A stretch of DNA of 64,000 nucleotides. Source: Cacajao melanocephalus. Taxonomy: Eukaryota; Chordata; Mammalia; Primates; Pitheciidae. Every line of letters starts with the position of its first letter. Position 1 is the first letter of the stretch. The notes under the pieces were generated by a model, which made no database searches, was not told where the DNA came from, and saw only the letters and a program-made list of their open reading frames with translations. The position numbers were made by a program, and so were the translations under genes. Positions 13,379-24,889 of the stretch are shown in pieces. The DNA lies in NCBI GenBank assembly GCA_963573385.1, contig CAUYLG010039451.1:1-64000 (forward strand), written 5' to 3'.

Positions 13379-13391
13379 CAAGATGGCCGAA
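13379..13391 (+). promoter_or_regulatory. YY1-type motif at L1 5' end
   Basis: CAAGATGGCCGAA, the conserved start-proximal block of primate L1 promoters, 12 bases from the element edge. It is the only part of this leader that clearly matches the other young L1 leader at 1-1350. Confidence 0.5.
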
Positions 13392-14383
13392 TAGACACAA
13401 CTCTGGTGCACAACACCCAGGGAGAGAGATGCAGAAATCCAGAGATCTCCTAGCTCAAACCAAGGTACCAGGTGCATTTCAATGGGTCTGGCCCAACGGT
13501 GAGCAAAGCCCAGGTAGAGCAGACCGAGGCGGGGAGGGTTGCCACTTCACCCAGAAAGCACATCTGATCAGTGAGTCGGAGGCTCCCCATCTGACACTCT
13601 GGTCCAGATATAGCACTTCCCCCAAAGCCTCAGCAATACACAGAACAGGGGATCTTTGCCAGTCAAGCACCAAGAATTGCAAGGGCAGAGTTGAAAACTG
13701 GTGTATACATCTAAGCAAACGTATAAGCCCATAAGCTAGCTGGGAGAGCCTATGGACTGAGCTATCGCTCTGTTCCCCTACCCAGAGAAACAGGGAGCTG
13801 AAGGTGGGAGGACCTACTGAGCAGCTGGGCGGGCCCCTCCCCCATGACTGGAGAGAGGGAGCTGAAAACGGGGAGACAGGCAGTGCGGCTGGGCAGGTCC
13901 CTACCCTTCCCAACAAACCACACAGGGCTGAAGCACTAACTCTAGTGGATTGCACAGCCAGTGCCACAGTCTGAGCTGAACCCTGAATGATCCAGCCCTG
14001 TGGAGGAAGGACAGCCCACCATTAAAGGGGTAGGACTAGGCCTCAGGTTTTAACAAAAAACACAGGAAGCCTAGGTAGCAACCGGACTGCACTCTTGACC
14101 ACCCAGCAGTGCCTCTAGGTCAGCAGAAGAGGCAGGCCCAAACTCCCAGTGTAAACAAAAAAGACACAGGAAGCTTACCTAGCAACCTGAAGGAGTCCAC
14201 AGAAACCAAGTAGCATCTCAACAAGCAGACAAGTGACCTCATCAAGCAGCTCCCTGAGACCAAAGCCAGGAAAATTCACGCAGATGGGAAAAAAAACAGT
14301 GCAAAAAAGATAAAACCATCAAAGACCAGAACATCTATTCTCCTTCAAGGGATCATAACTTCTCAACAACACGGGAACACAAC

Positions 14384-15334
14384 ATGACCAAGAAAGAGCG
14401 CAACAAACTGACACAAACAGGCTTCAGAAGGTGGATAATAACAAACTTTTCTGAGCTAAAGGAACACATTCTAACTCAATTCGAAGAAACCAAATGCCTT
14501 GAAAAAAGGTTAGACGAAATGCTAACTAGAATAACCAGCTTAGAGAAGAACATAAACAACTTGTTGAAGTTGAAAAACACAGCACGAGAACTACGTGAAG
14601 CAAACACAAGTTTTAATAGCTGAATTGATAAAGCAGAAGAAAGGATATCAGAGATTGAAGATCAACTCAATTAAATAAAAAGAGAAGGCAATACAAGAGA
14701 AAAAAGAGTGAAAAGAAATGAATAAAGCCTCCAGGAAATATGGGATTATGTGAAAAGACCTAATCTATGCTTGATTGGTGTATCTGAATATGATGGGGAG
14801 AATGAATCCAAGCTGGAAAACATGGTCCAGGATATTATCCCGGAGAACTTCCCAAGCCTAGCAAGGCAGTCCAACATTCAAATCCAAGAAATACAGAGAA
14901 CTCAACAAAGATATTCCTCAAGAAGAGCAACCCCAAGACACGTAACTGTCAGATTCACCAGGGTTGAAATAAAAGAAAAAATACTAAGGGCAGCCAGAGA
15001 GAAAGGTCAGGTCACTCACAGAGGGACATCAATCAGACTCACAGTGGATCTCTCGGCAGAAACCCTACAAACCGGAAGAGAGTGGGGGCCGATATTCAAC
15101 ATCCTTAAAGAAAAGAACTTTCAACCAAGAATCTCATATCCAGCCAAACTAAGCTTCCTGAGGGAAGCAGAAATAAAACCCTTTATGAGCAAGCAATTAC
15201 TGAGAGATTTTGTCACCACCAGACCTGCCCTACAAGAGCTCCTGAAAGAAACACTAAGCAAAGGAACAAGTACCAGCCACTGCAAAAGCACACCAAATGG
15301 CAAAGACCAAAAATGCAGTGAAGAAAATGAGTAA
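14384..15334 (+). pseudogene. L1 ORF1 (RNA-binding chaperone), inactivated
   Basis: One frame runs from ATG 14384 to 15334 and covers the coiled coil (LDEMLTRITSLEKNINNLLK), the RRM region (KRPNLCLIGVSEYDGENE) and the C-terminal domain (RAAREKGQVTHRG, RLTVDLSAETLQ, ILKEKNFQPRISYPAKLSF). At least three in-frame stops interrupt the coiled coil, at 14621-14623 and near 14673 and 14727, in places where glutamine or a similar codon is usual. No frameshift is seen after that. The intact protein would form trimers that coat L1 RNA; this copy cannot. Confidence 0.88.
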
Positions 15335-15366
15335 GCTAACAGGCAAGAAAACCAGCCAGTAACAAA

Positions 15367-18300
15367 ATAGTAGAATCAAATTCACACATAAAAATATTAA
15401 CATTGAATGTAAACAGCCTAAATGCCCCAATCAAAAGATATAGACTGGCAAACTGGATAAAAAGTCAAGACCCATTGGTGTGCTGTATTCAGGAAACCCA
15501 TCTCACATACAAAGACACACATAGACTCAAAATAAAGGGATGGAAGAAGATTTACCAAGCAAATGGAGACCAAAAAAAATTGGGGTTGCAATCCCAGTCT
15601 CTGATAAAACGGACTTCAAACCAACAAAGATCAAAAGAGACAAAGAAGGGCATTACATAATGGTAAAAGGATCAATCCAACAAGAAGAGCTAACTATCCT
15701 CAATATATACGCACCCAACACAGAAGCACCCAGATACATAAAGCAAGTTCTTAATGACCTAAAATGAGATTTAGACTCCCACAGAATAATAGTGGGAAAC
15801 TTCAATACTCCACTGTCAATATTAGACAGATCAACAAGACAAAAAATTAACAGGGACATCCAGGACTTGACTGCAGAGCTGCACCAAACGGACCTGATAG
15901 ACATATACAGAACGCTGCACCTCAAATCCACAGAATATACATTTTTCTCAGCACCACATCGCACATACTCCAAAATTGACCACATCATTGTAAGCAAATC
16001 ACTCCTCAGCAAATGCAAAAGAACGGAAATGATAACAACAGTATATCAGACCACAGAACAATCAGATTAGAACTCAGGATTAAGAAACACATTCAAATCT
16101 GCACAACCACTTGGAAACTGAACAACTTGCTTCTGAGTGTCAACTGGATGAAAAATGAAATGACGACAGAAATAAATATGTTCTTCAAAACCAATCAGAA
16201 TGAAGACACAACCTACCAGAATCTCTGGGACACCTTTAAAGCAGTGTCGAGAGGGAAATTTATAGCAATAAATGCCCAAATGAGAATCAAGAAAAGATTT
16301 TAAATTAACACCCTATCATCAAAATTGAAAGAGCTAGACGAGGAAGATCAAAAAAACTCAAAAGCTAGCAGAAGACAAGAACTAACTAAGATCAGAGCAG
16401 AACTGAAGGAGACAGAGACACAAAAAAAAACCTTCAAAAAATCAATAAATCCAGGAGCTGATTTTTTGAAAAGATCAAAAAATAGACTGCTAGCCAGACT
16501 AATAAAAAAGAAAAGAGAGAAGAATCAAATAGATGCAATAAAAAAAAAAGATAAAGGGGATATCACCACTGATCCCACAGAAATATAATTATCAGAGATT
16601 ACTACAAACAGTTCTATGCACATAAACCAGTAAACCAGGAAGAAATGGATAAATTTCTGGACACTTGTACTCTATCAAGACTAAACCAGGAGAAAGTTGA
16701 AACCCTGAATATACCAATAACAAGGGCTGAAGTTGAGGCAGCAATCAATAGCCTACCAACCAAAAAAATCCAGGTCCAGACGGGTTCACAGCCGAATTCT
16801 ACCAGACATACAAAGAGGAGCTGGTTGCATTCCTTCTGAAACTATTAAAACAATACAAAAAGAGGGAATCCTCCCTAACTCATTTTATGAGACTAACATC
16901 ATCCTGATACCAAAATCAGGCAGAGACTCAACTAAAAACGACAACTTCAGGCCAATATCCATGATGAACATCGATGCAAAAATCTTCAATAAAACACTAG
17001 CAAACCAAATGCAACAGCACATCAAAAAGCTTACCCATCATGATCAAGTAGGCTTCATCCCGGGGATGCAAGGCTGGTTCAACATACGCAAGTCCATAAA
17101 CACAATCCACCACATAAACGGAATCAAAGACAAAAACCATATGATTATCTCAATAGATGCAGAGAAGGCGTTCGACAAAATTCAACAGCCCTTCATGCTA
17201 AAAACTGTCAATAAACTAGGTGTCAACAGAACGTATCATAAAATGATAAAAGCTATATATGACAAACCTACAGCCAATATCATACTGAATGGGCAAAAGT
17301 TGGAAGAATTCCCTTTGAAATCAGGCACTAGACAAGGATGCCCTCTCTCACCACTCCTATTCAATATAGTATTGGAATTTCTAGCCAGAGCAATCAGGCA
17401 AGAAAAGGAAATAAAGGGTATTCGATTAGGAAAGGAAGAAGTCAAACTATCTCTATTTGCAGATGACATGATTGTATATTTAGAAGATCCCATCATCTCA
17501 GCTCAAAATCTTCTCAAACTGATAAGCAACTTCAGCAAAGTCTCAGCATACAAAATCAACGTGCAGAAATCACAAGCATTTCTATATACCAATAACAGAC
17601 AAACAGAGAACCAAATCAAGAGTGAACTCTGATTCACAATTGCTACAAAGAGAATAAAATACCTAGGAATACAACTAACAAAGGATCTAACAACTAACAA
17701 AGGAGGTAAAGGACCTCTTCAAGGAGAACTACAAACCACTGCTCAAGGAAATAAGAGAGGACACAAACAGATGGACAAACATTTCATGCTCATGGTTAAG
17801 AAGAATCAATATCATGAAAATGGCCATACTGCCCAAAGTAATTTATAAATTCAATGCTATACTCATCAAGCTACCAATGACCTTCTTAACAGAACTGGAA
17901 AAAAACACTTTAAACTTCAGATAGAATCACAAGAAAGCCCGCATAGCCAAGACAATTCTAAGCAAAAAGAACAAAGCCAGAGGCATCACACTGCCAGACT
18001 TCAAACTATACTACAAGGCAACAGTAATCAAAATAGCATGGTACTGGTACCAAAACAGAGACATAGACCACTGGAACAGAACAGAGGCCTCGGAAGAAAT
18101 ATCACACATCTACAACCATCTGATCTTTGACAAACCTGACAAAAATAAGCAATGGGGAAAGGACTCCAAGTTTAATAAATGATGTTGGGAAAACCGGCTA
18201 GCAATGTGCAGAAAGCAGAAACTGAACCCCTTCCTGTTACCTTACACTAAAATTAACTCCAGATGGATTAAAGATTTAAACATAAAACCTAACACCATAA

Positions 18301-18700
18301 AAACACTAGAAGAAAACACAGGCAAAACCATCCAGGACATAGGCGCAGGCAAGGACTTCATGACTAAAACACCGAAAGCAATGGCAACAAAAGCCAAGAT
18401 AGACAAATGGGATCTAATTAAAATTCAGAGCTTCTGTACAGTAAAAGAAACCACCATTAGAGCAAACCAGCAACCAACAGAATGGGAAAAAATTTTTGCA
18501 GTCCACCCATCTGACAAAGGGCTAATATCCAGAATCTACAAAGAAGAAAAACAGATATACAAGAAAAAATCAAGCAACCACAGTCAAAAGTGGGCGAAGG
18601 ATATGAACAGACACTCTTCAAAAGAAGACATATATGAGGCCAACAAACATGAAAAAATGCTCATCATCACTGGTCATTAGAGAAATGCAAATCAAAACCA
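15367..18700 (+). pseudogene. L1 ORF2 (endonuclease / reverse transcriptase), inactivated
   Basis: Homologous from the usual start context, where ATG has become ATA at about 15367. The endonuclease part keeps QETHLTYKDTH and [10 protein letters not shown], but the metal-binding motif GDFN reads GNFN (codon 15798-15800). Frame changes occur near 15590, 16040, 16640 and 16780, with stops at about 15765 and 16301. The reverse transcriptase core from [10 protein letters not shown] through [12 protein letters not shown] to FADD (17456-17467) is open for about 290 codons. A further part, [19 protein letters not shown], is at 18380 onward. So the catalytic FADD survives, but the protein cannot be made whole. 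Confidence 0.9.
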
Positions 18701-19457
18701 CATTGAGATACCATCTCACACCAGTTAGAATGGTGATCATTAAAAAATCTGGAGACAACAGATGCTGGAGAGGGTGTGGAGAAATAGGAACATTATTTTG
18801 CAGTTGGTGGGAATGTAAATTAGTTCAACAATTGTGGAAGACAGTGTAGCCATTTCTCAAGGATCTAGAAATACAAATTCCATTTGACCCAGCAATCCCA
18901 TTACTGGGTATATACCCAAAGAACTATAAATCATTCTATTATAAAGACACATGCACACGTATGTTCACTGCAGCCCTGTTTACAATAGCAAAGACCTGGA
19001 ACCAGCCCAAATGCCCATCAATGATAGACTGGACAAGGAAAATGTGGCACATATACACCATGGAATACTATGCAGCTATAAAAAACAATGAGTTCATGTC
19101 CTTTGTAGGGACATGGATGAACCTGGAAACCATCATTCTCAGCAAACTGACACAAGAACAGAAAATCAAACACCGCATGTTTTCACTCTTAGGTGGGTGT
19201 TGAACAATGAGAACACATGGACACAGGGAGGGGAGCATCACACACTGGGGTCTGTCAGGGGGAAATAGGGGAGGGACAGCAGGGGTGGGGAGTTGGGGAG
19301 AGATAGCATGGGGAGAAATGCCAAATATAGGTGATGGGGAAGAAGGCAGCAAATTACACTGCCATGTGTGTACCTATGCAACAATCTTACATATTCTTCA
19401 CATGTACCCCAAAACCTAAAATGCAATAATAAAAAAAAAGAATTTAAAAAAAAAAAA

Positions 19458-19500
19458 AACCTGCCAGCTCTTTTCACACGTGTGCCTCCTTTGTGGATCA
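19458..19500 (+). repeat. 43-bp intron-like block inside L1 tail
   Basis: AACCTGCCAGCTCTTTTCAC and the next 23 bases match 6371-6413 at 41 of 43 positions, in the same orientation and 13,087 bases apart. It sits between the L1 tail and a second L1 3' end. Confidence 0.75.
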
Positions 19501-19650
19501 GTTGGCTAGGGGAGGGACACCAGGGAGTGTGAAGGGTGGGGAGGGATAACATGGGGAGAAATGCCAGATATAGTATGCACCTATGCAACAACCCTGCATG
19601 ACCTGCACATATAACCCAGAACCTAAAATAAAATTAAATTTAAAAATAAT
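19501..19650 (+). mobile_element. Second L1 3' UTR stub
   Basis: GGGGAGGGATAACATGGGGA, AATGCCAGATATAG and CACCTATGCAACAACCCTGC match the 3' UTR of the preceding L1. About 35 bases (the GGTGATGGGGA...CTGCCAT part) are missing internally. It ends in an A-rich tail just before the right target duplication at 19651-19664. Confidence 0.8.
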
Positions 19651-19664
19651 AATAATGGTGATAA
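19651..19664 (+). repeat. Target-site duplication, right copy
   Basis: AATAATGGTGATAA; see left copy at 13352-13365. Confidence 0.7.
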
Positions 19665-20105
19665 GACATAAGTACTAGTGAGAAGGGAGATTCTAGTTTC
19701 AACAACACCCTCAAGAAGACCACAAGCTCCTTAAAACAAACTATTCTCTAGGCCATGCCCATTTCTCCCAGCAAATCATTACAAGCTTGTCCTCATGTAA
19801 AACCCTGCCTTCCTTTGACATCACACTATTTCTCATCAACCCCCACTTCCTTGCCGGCAACAGCTGACTGACCAGTCATCTTCTTCACTGAGGTTTTTGG
19901 CATGTGACCAATTAATACCTTCACAATAATATCTTAAATATCCAAATGCCCACCCCGCAAGATAAGTTATTTGACCTGTTCTTTCCCAACCACCTTTACC
20001 AACACTGCACAATAGCAATCACTGCATGACCACACCTTAGACTTTAACTCTGAAAATTCTTATATTGCACTGCAATAAAAGAATGCCTGACCAAATAAGC
20101 AACCT
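19665..20105. other. Intron, no feature recognised
   Basis: Pyrimidine-rich sequence, possibly diverged L2. No coding signal. Confidence 0.4.
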
Positions 20106-20198
20106 CTGACTGCAGATTTTTTTTTTTTTTTTGAGACAGAATCTCACTCTGTCACCAGGATGGAGTGCAGTGGCACGATCTCCTGACTGCAGATTTTT
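20106..20198 (-). mobile_element. 5'-truncated Alu stub with perfect 16-bp target duplication
   Basis: Only the last 50 or so bases of an Alu right arm plus its A-tail are present, reversed: poly(T), then GAGACAGAATCTCACTCTGT, GAGTGCAGTGGCACGATCTC. The flanking repeat CTGACTGCAGATTTTT at 20106-20121 and 20183-20198 is perfect. Confidence 0.9.
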
Positions 20199-20309
20199 AT
20201 CCCTCAACTTTCTCATTCCTTTGGCCACAATCTTTGCTCTTCAATGTTAGCCACATGGAAGTACTTTATACGCTTCCAGACTAGTCTCGTTTAGTTTGTA
20301 ACAGTCTTC

Positions 20310-21115
20310 TTAATAGTTTTCATCTTCTCTGTTCCTAATTTCTTGCTCCACTGCTGTCCTAGTCTACTTCAGAGAGAAGAAGGACAATCAGTCAAGATTC
20401 ACATCAATTTCCCCAGATCATCCCTATCAACTTACCCAATCTTACTGGTCTCCTCTCAATCCTTCAGAGGAAGAGATGCCTGGTCTCCTGTTGAATGGTA
20501 TATACTCTATTTTTTATCAAATCCCCTCACATCTCCTCATGTACTTTCTCCATCAATTTCTGTTGAATGAAATGAAGGCTTTTTGTACTTCTTTAAGCTT
20601 GCCTGTCACATTTATCACTCTTAATTATAACTTTGTTAAAATGTCCTACCTGGATTTCCTAGATATCATTCTCTTCTCATTCTCCTCCTATCTCTCATAT
20701 GGTCTTTTATTTTTATTTGCTAGGTCCTTTTTCTAAATTCTTTCTTTAAACCATTAGTGTTTGAAAGTCTCATCCTCTTCTTACAATCTCATCCAAATCC
20801 CATGATATCAGCTACCACCTAAGAATTACTGGCTCACAAATATTTCATTCTAATCTCAATTTCTCCCTCAACTCCTGACCCTACCAATTATTATGTACTC
20901 ATCTGTTCCACATAGATTTTCTTGGTTAAGCTTAAAGTACCTCCCATCTAACACAATATGCAAACAACAACAACAACAACAATAAAGCAAACTAGATTTG
21001 CCACTGTTCTCTTCAAATCTTCTCTCCTGTCTGTATTCTGTATGTTGGCAATAGCATCATTATCCACCTAGTCACCCAAAGTCGTTACCGACCCATCCTT
21101 GAGTGTAAACTTTTT
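20310..21115 (+). repeat. L2, diverged
   Basis: C/T-rich stretch with L2-like phrases such as AGATATCATTCTCTTCTCATTCTCC and TCATCCAAATCCCATGATAT. Ends with (AAC)n at about 20962-20982. Confidence 0.5.
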
Positions 21116-21121
21116 CCAGAA

Positions 21122-21375
21122 TAGCAAAGCAGTTAAGAATACAGTCACTTAATCACCTACGTTCAAATCCTTTTCCTACCACTCTCCTGCTGTAAGACTG
21201 TGGGCAAATTACTTAAACTTCTGTATCCCAATTTCCTCATCAGGAAGAAAATAATACCACACAATCTGCAGGGTGAGGTGGGTATCAAATGATTAACACT
21301 TGTAAAGTACTTAGAGCAGTGACTGGCACAAAATGTTGAAAAAAATGTTTGCTGGTAGTATTACCATTATCACAG
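21122..21375 (+). repeat. MIR
   Basis: GTTAAGAATACAGTCACTTA, GTGGGCAAATTACTTAAACT, AATTTCCTCATCAGG and GTAAAGTACTTAGAGCAGTG in MIR order. Confidence 0.8.
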
Positions 21376-21924
21376 CCAATCAATCAACACGTAATAAATA
21401 TTTTATTTTCTATAAGAGCAGCTCTTCTTCTCCATATCCCTATTTCTACTTTTGTTTATACATTTACCATCTCTGAAAGATTACTATTCCATAGTTTATC
21501 AATATTAAAATGTGTATCTTCCACATTTTACCATCTCTGACCTGGGAATTCTTATACTTGATAGCATATCATGGTTTCATAAGCAGGAGGCAGCATTTTT
21601 ATTTCTTAGGAGCATATGCATCTAGTAATAACAGCAATGATGCATCTTACAAGGTGTCTTAGGTTTAATGAAATATAGTATGGGTCTCTTACCTATTTAG
21701 CCTCTAATCTGACCTGCCAACACCACCTGAAGACCCCAAATCCACTAATGCCAGAAGGCTATCTAGGACTGGGGAAGAACTCATAAAATAGCTATATCAT
21801 TTTACAGATGTCAGCCATTTCAGTATCATTTCATCTTGCATCATAAGCATTTTTAAAGTAGTAGTTGCATTTCAAAGACTTTGGAAAAACATTATAATAA
21901 TAAACCTTCAAAGATTTATCCATT

Positions 21925-22110
21925 CATTCATTCACCTATATTCAGTAGATATTAACAATGTTCCAAAACTCTGTTCTAGGCACCAGGGATATAGCTATAA
22001 GCAAAACAGACAAAAATCCTTATCCTCAGAGTCTTCATTCTAATAAAGGGAGATTAAAAAATAAATAGTACGGAATCTATATCATATGATGGTAAGTGCT
22101 ATGGAAAAGA
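21925..22110 (-). repeat. L2 3' end
   Basis: CATTCATTCATTCACCTATATTC, AACTCTGTTCTAGGCACCAG, GGATATAGCTATAAGCAAAAC and GATGGTAAGTGCTATGGAA match the reversed L2 3' end. Confidence 0.65.
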
Positions 22111-22643
22111 AAAAAATAACAGGAAGAGTAACAGATTTATCACACTCCTGACAATCATGTTATAAAATGATTGCCCTGCATGGTGATAATGCTAATAACA
22201 TTAGACTTTAAAAACATTTCCTCAAATGGAAGACCCCAATTAGGCATTTACCCAGGCTACTTTGATTTTGAAAAGAAGGAGTAAATCTCAAAAGCCTTGG
22301 GTTTACACAGCCCATAAGCTGATCCACTTTAGTTACCATACTAATAAGGACTGTGGTTATAGCTTCCCTGCCCTTGACGAGTCTTTGCCTTTTATATTTT
22401 AGGAGGTCATAAATGTTGGATGAGGGCACGTTTCAGGTTCCCGACTTACTGCCACCTCTGCCTTTCCTAAACGCCCCAAACAGCTAAATGTTCTTTATAA
22501 AGGGCTTCAATGCTCTGAAATAGGTGCTCCCAGGTGGCTGTTATAACTCATTTCAACCTGGCTGAAGAGGCAGGAATAAGCCTCTTTATTGTTGGTTTTA
22601 TCTTCCCTTCAGTGCTTGGGAATACAGAATGATCTCTAAAAGT
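22111..22643. other. Intron downstream of exon B
   Basis: Unique-looking. Contains the second minus-strand AATAAA at 22585-22590. No other feature. Confidence 0.45.
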
Positions 22644-22715
22644 TTATGCTTTATTAACTTCATGAGCCACCGGAAAAATTCCTTCAGTATCATCAGGATA
22701 ATTCAGCACAGGTAC
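22644..22715 (-). other. In-frame read-through of exon B into intron, ending near AATAAA
   Basis: If the exon B donor is not used, the frame continues for 23 residues (VPVLNYPDDTEG...VAHEVNKA) and ends at TAA 22644-22646. An AATAAA hexamer sits at 22650-22655, overlapping the last codons, and a second at 22585-22590. This is what a composite terminal exon made by intronic polyadenylation would look like. The hexamers and frame are seen directly; use of the site is inference, and AT-rich introns often contain AATAAA by chance. Confidence 0.35.
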
Positions 22716-23366
22716 CTTCAGTGTCCTGATATGATTCTCAGCCTCACTCTTTTCTTTCTTAAAGTGCTTCATCAGCTCCTGGATATTTTGTTCATGCTTC
22801 GTTTTCACACTCTGCAATGATGATGTGAGATCTTTCAGCTCCCTCTGGTGCACGTCTCGTTCCAGCTTTAATTGTGTGATGATGGTATCTGTTTCTTCAT
22901 CCCTGGATTTTGCCTGTGCAGTGAGGTCAGAAAGGTTCTTAAGCACTGCTTTCTTGGCTCTCTCTTCCTCGGCCAATTTATTAGCGAGATCTGCTCGGAT
23001 GGCACTCAGGTCCTTGATGGACTCTTGCATCTCAAGAAGCTTAGCTTTGTCCTGAGCCTGGCTCTTCTTGAGCTCTGCAATTTCTTCCTCCAAATGAGCT
23101 TTCTCAACTTTCATTTGGCTTTGGATCTTACTCTGCTTTTTCAATTCACTTTCCAGTCTACAGATGGTGTCCAGGGAATTCTTGACTTCCAATTCAAGGT
23201 CAGCTTGATGAGCCTTAATATCACTTAGTTTCTCCTCCTTAGAGTGAAGCTCCTCCTCCTGAAGGGCACGCTTTGTTAGGACATCGTTCAATTCTTTTCG
23301 AAGATTCTCTATTTGTTGTAATGCTGTGTACAGCTGGCTTTTCAATTCATCCTTTTCTTTCAAAAT
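22716..23366 (-). CDS. CEP128: CEP128 coding exon B (217 codons)
   Basis: This is the largest exon in the window: 651 bases, 217 codons, no stop. It runs from ILKEKDELKSQLYTALQQIE to EAENHIRTLK on the minus strand. The acceptor is a pyrimidine-rich tract ending CTGATAG, and the donor is AAG|GTACCT. The whole exon is predicted alpha-helical coiled coil, rich in E, K, L and Q with repeated leucine heptads. A CEP128-typical stretch is LERDVHQRELKDLTSSLQS near the end. Unusually, the frame stays open for 23 more codons past the donor and stops at 22644-22646, where two AATAAA hexamers lie close by. A shortened isoform with an intronic 3' end is therefore possible. Splicing to exon C gives RTLK followed by AESLEEKNMAK. 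Confidence 0.95.
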
Positions 23367-24429
23367 CTATCAGGTTAAGAACACGAAGCAAAAAGAAAAG
23401 TTACTGTAAAATTCACCATAGAGTCTGCCAGTTCGCAAAATAAAGTTTAACTCACATGGAGGAAAAAAAAAATTCATCAAATAATTTTTGTATTTTTTCC
23501 GTTTTGTAATAAAAATACTTTTAAGCCAGAAAGGGGGGAAATATATAACTGTCCTGAAATAGCAACATACTGAATGTATTTCAGATTTTCATCACCAAAA
23601 CTTATTTCAATCCATGGTCACAAATAATTATTTAAACGTAGATAAAATTGGGCAAACAAATGGGGAAGGAAAAGACTCTCATTATAAAGAAAATTTACCA
23701 GAGGTTGAAATAATACAGTATTACCTAAAATAACAATGATGTGCATTCCAATGATACACTTTTAAAAAGGAGAAACCCCAAACACAGATAGAAAATAATA
23801 GAGGGAAACATGCAGATACCATCTAAGAAAGTGTATGGTACATTCAGCCATTATTTTTAAAATATCAGTGGTGACAAAAACTCACCAATATGCAACTGGG
23901 AGCCTTGAAGCCCACAAAGGTAAATATAAGATTAAGTTAGGAGAGGTTGGGAAAAGGCTCAAATGAAAAGTCAGGGGCCTAGAAGTCCATCATTCTGTGC
24001 CAGCCTCTCTATGATTTATATTGAGGGACAGAGGTCAAGGGTTAACTCTTGTGGCCTCTAATTCTTACCACCTAATCATTGCAAATAAAATAGTGGGCAT
24101 CCAAGGGAGCCAATACTGTTTTCTATTCAACACTGGCACTAAAGATAATCTCCGTATCTACTTACTGATGCCCACACCATGTCTTGAAACAGGCAAGAAA
24201 AAAAGGAACCAATTAAGACTCATTTCAGAATTACAAATAATGAGTTAAAACGCAAATATTTGCAAGACATTTCTACACTTTACATTTCATACTTTAGTGT
24301 AAAATAATTTATGATAAAAATTTAATGAGTCACTCCAAAAAAAAAAGTTTCCCCAATCCTTCTCAGTTTTAACTGAAAGAAAGAGCACAAAGCTAACATG
24401 AGAACTCATAAAAGGAGAATGAGCAGTTG
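23367..24429. other. Intron upstream of exon B
   Basis: The first 40 bases form the T/C-rich acceptor tract of exon B on the minus strand. The rest is unique AT-rich sequence. Confidence 0.5.
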
Positions 24430-24575
24430 AGCTCCAACTGGAAAGAAGTGAATTTGATTCTCAGTTCAATCATGGGCAATTCGATGGCCTCAAGAAAATC
24501 ATTTCTCTTACTAGAGAAAATAATAATAGCTATTTGATAAGATTGTGATGAAGATCAGTGAGAAAGGGGAAACAA
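24430..24575 (+). repeat. MIR fragment
   Basis: GATTCTCAGTTCAATCATGG, CAAGAAAATCATTTCTCTTAC, TTTGATAAGATTGTGATGAAG follow the MIR middle and 3' part. Confidence 0.5.
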
Positions 24576-24660
24576 AAAGTTGGAGTAGAATTTAATTTCA
24601 AGGAGGTCCCAGGGTCTCGGGGAGGTATTTATGCAAGGTAGTGATCAAAACTGTAAAAAG

Positions 24661-24780
24661 AGCCAAGCACAGTGGCACACAACTGTAATCCCAGATACTT
24701 GGAAGGCTCAGGCAGGAAAATAGCCTTGGCTCAGGAGTTTGAGACTAGCCTAGGCAATATAGCAAGACTCTGTCTCTTGG
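24661..24780 (+). mobile_element. Alu-related monomer (FLAM-like)
   Basis: AGCCAAGCACAGTGGCACAC to AGACTCTGTCTCTTGG, a single left-arm-like unit of about 120 bases, diverged, with no second arm. Confidence 0.7.
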
Positions 24781-24889
24781 TGAAAAGAGTGGATAACTGA
24801 AGAGAAGGAACTCTGGTACACAGATGGAGGAATTCACTTTCAAAAGAATGTAAGGTAGGAGCAAGACAGATGAGCCTAAGGGTAGATGT

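Larger units (their letters stand above)
13367..19459 (+). mobile_element. Near full-length young L1, dead
   Basis: A 6.1 kb L1 in antisense to CEP128. The 5' UTR (13367-14383) opens GAGGGAGTCAAGATGGCCGA. ORF1 covers 14384-15334 and ORF2 about 15367-18700 onward, followed by a 3' UTR unlike human L1PA (ATGGGGAGAAATGCCAAATA, CCATGTGTGTACCTATGCAA) and a tail at 19429-19459. Both frames are broken, so it cannot move by itself. Its 3' end is abnormal: the tail is followed by a 43-bp intron-like block and a second L1 tail before the target duplication. The 3' UTR type suggests a platyrrhine L1 lineage. Confidence 0.93.

Noticed and set aside
13429..13967. Overlapping open frames of 101 and 162 codons on opposite strands
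   Set aside because: Both lie in the 5' UTR of the 13.4 kb L1.
16733..17632. 299-codon frame with reverse transcriptase motifs as a possible live gene
   Set aside because: It is one open segment of a broken L1 ORF2, flanked by frame changes and stops; also antisense to the host gene.
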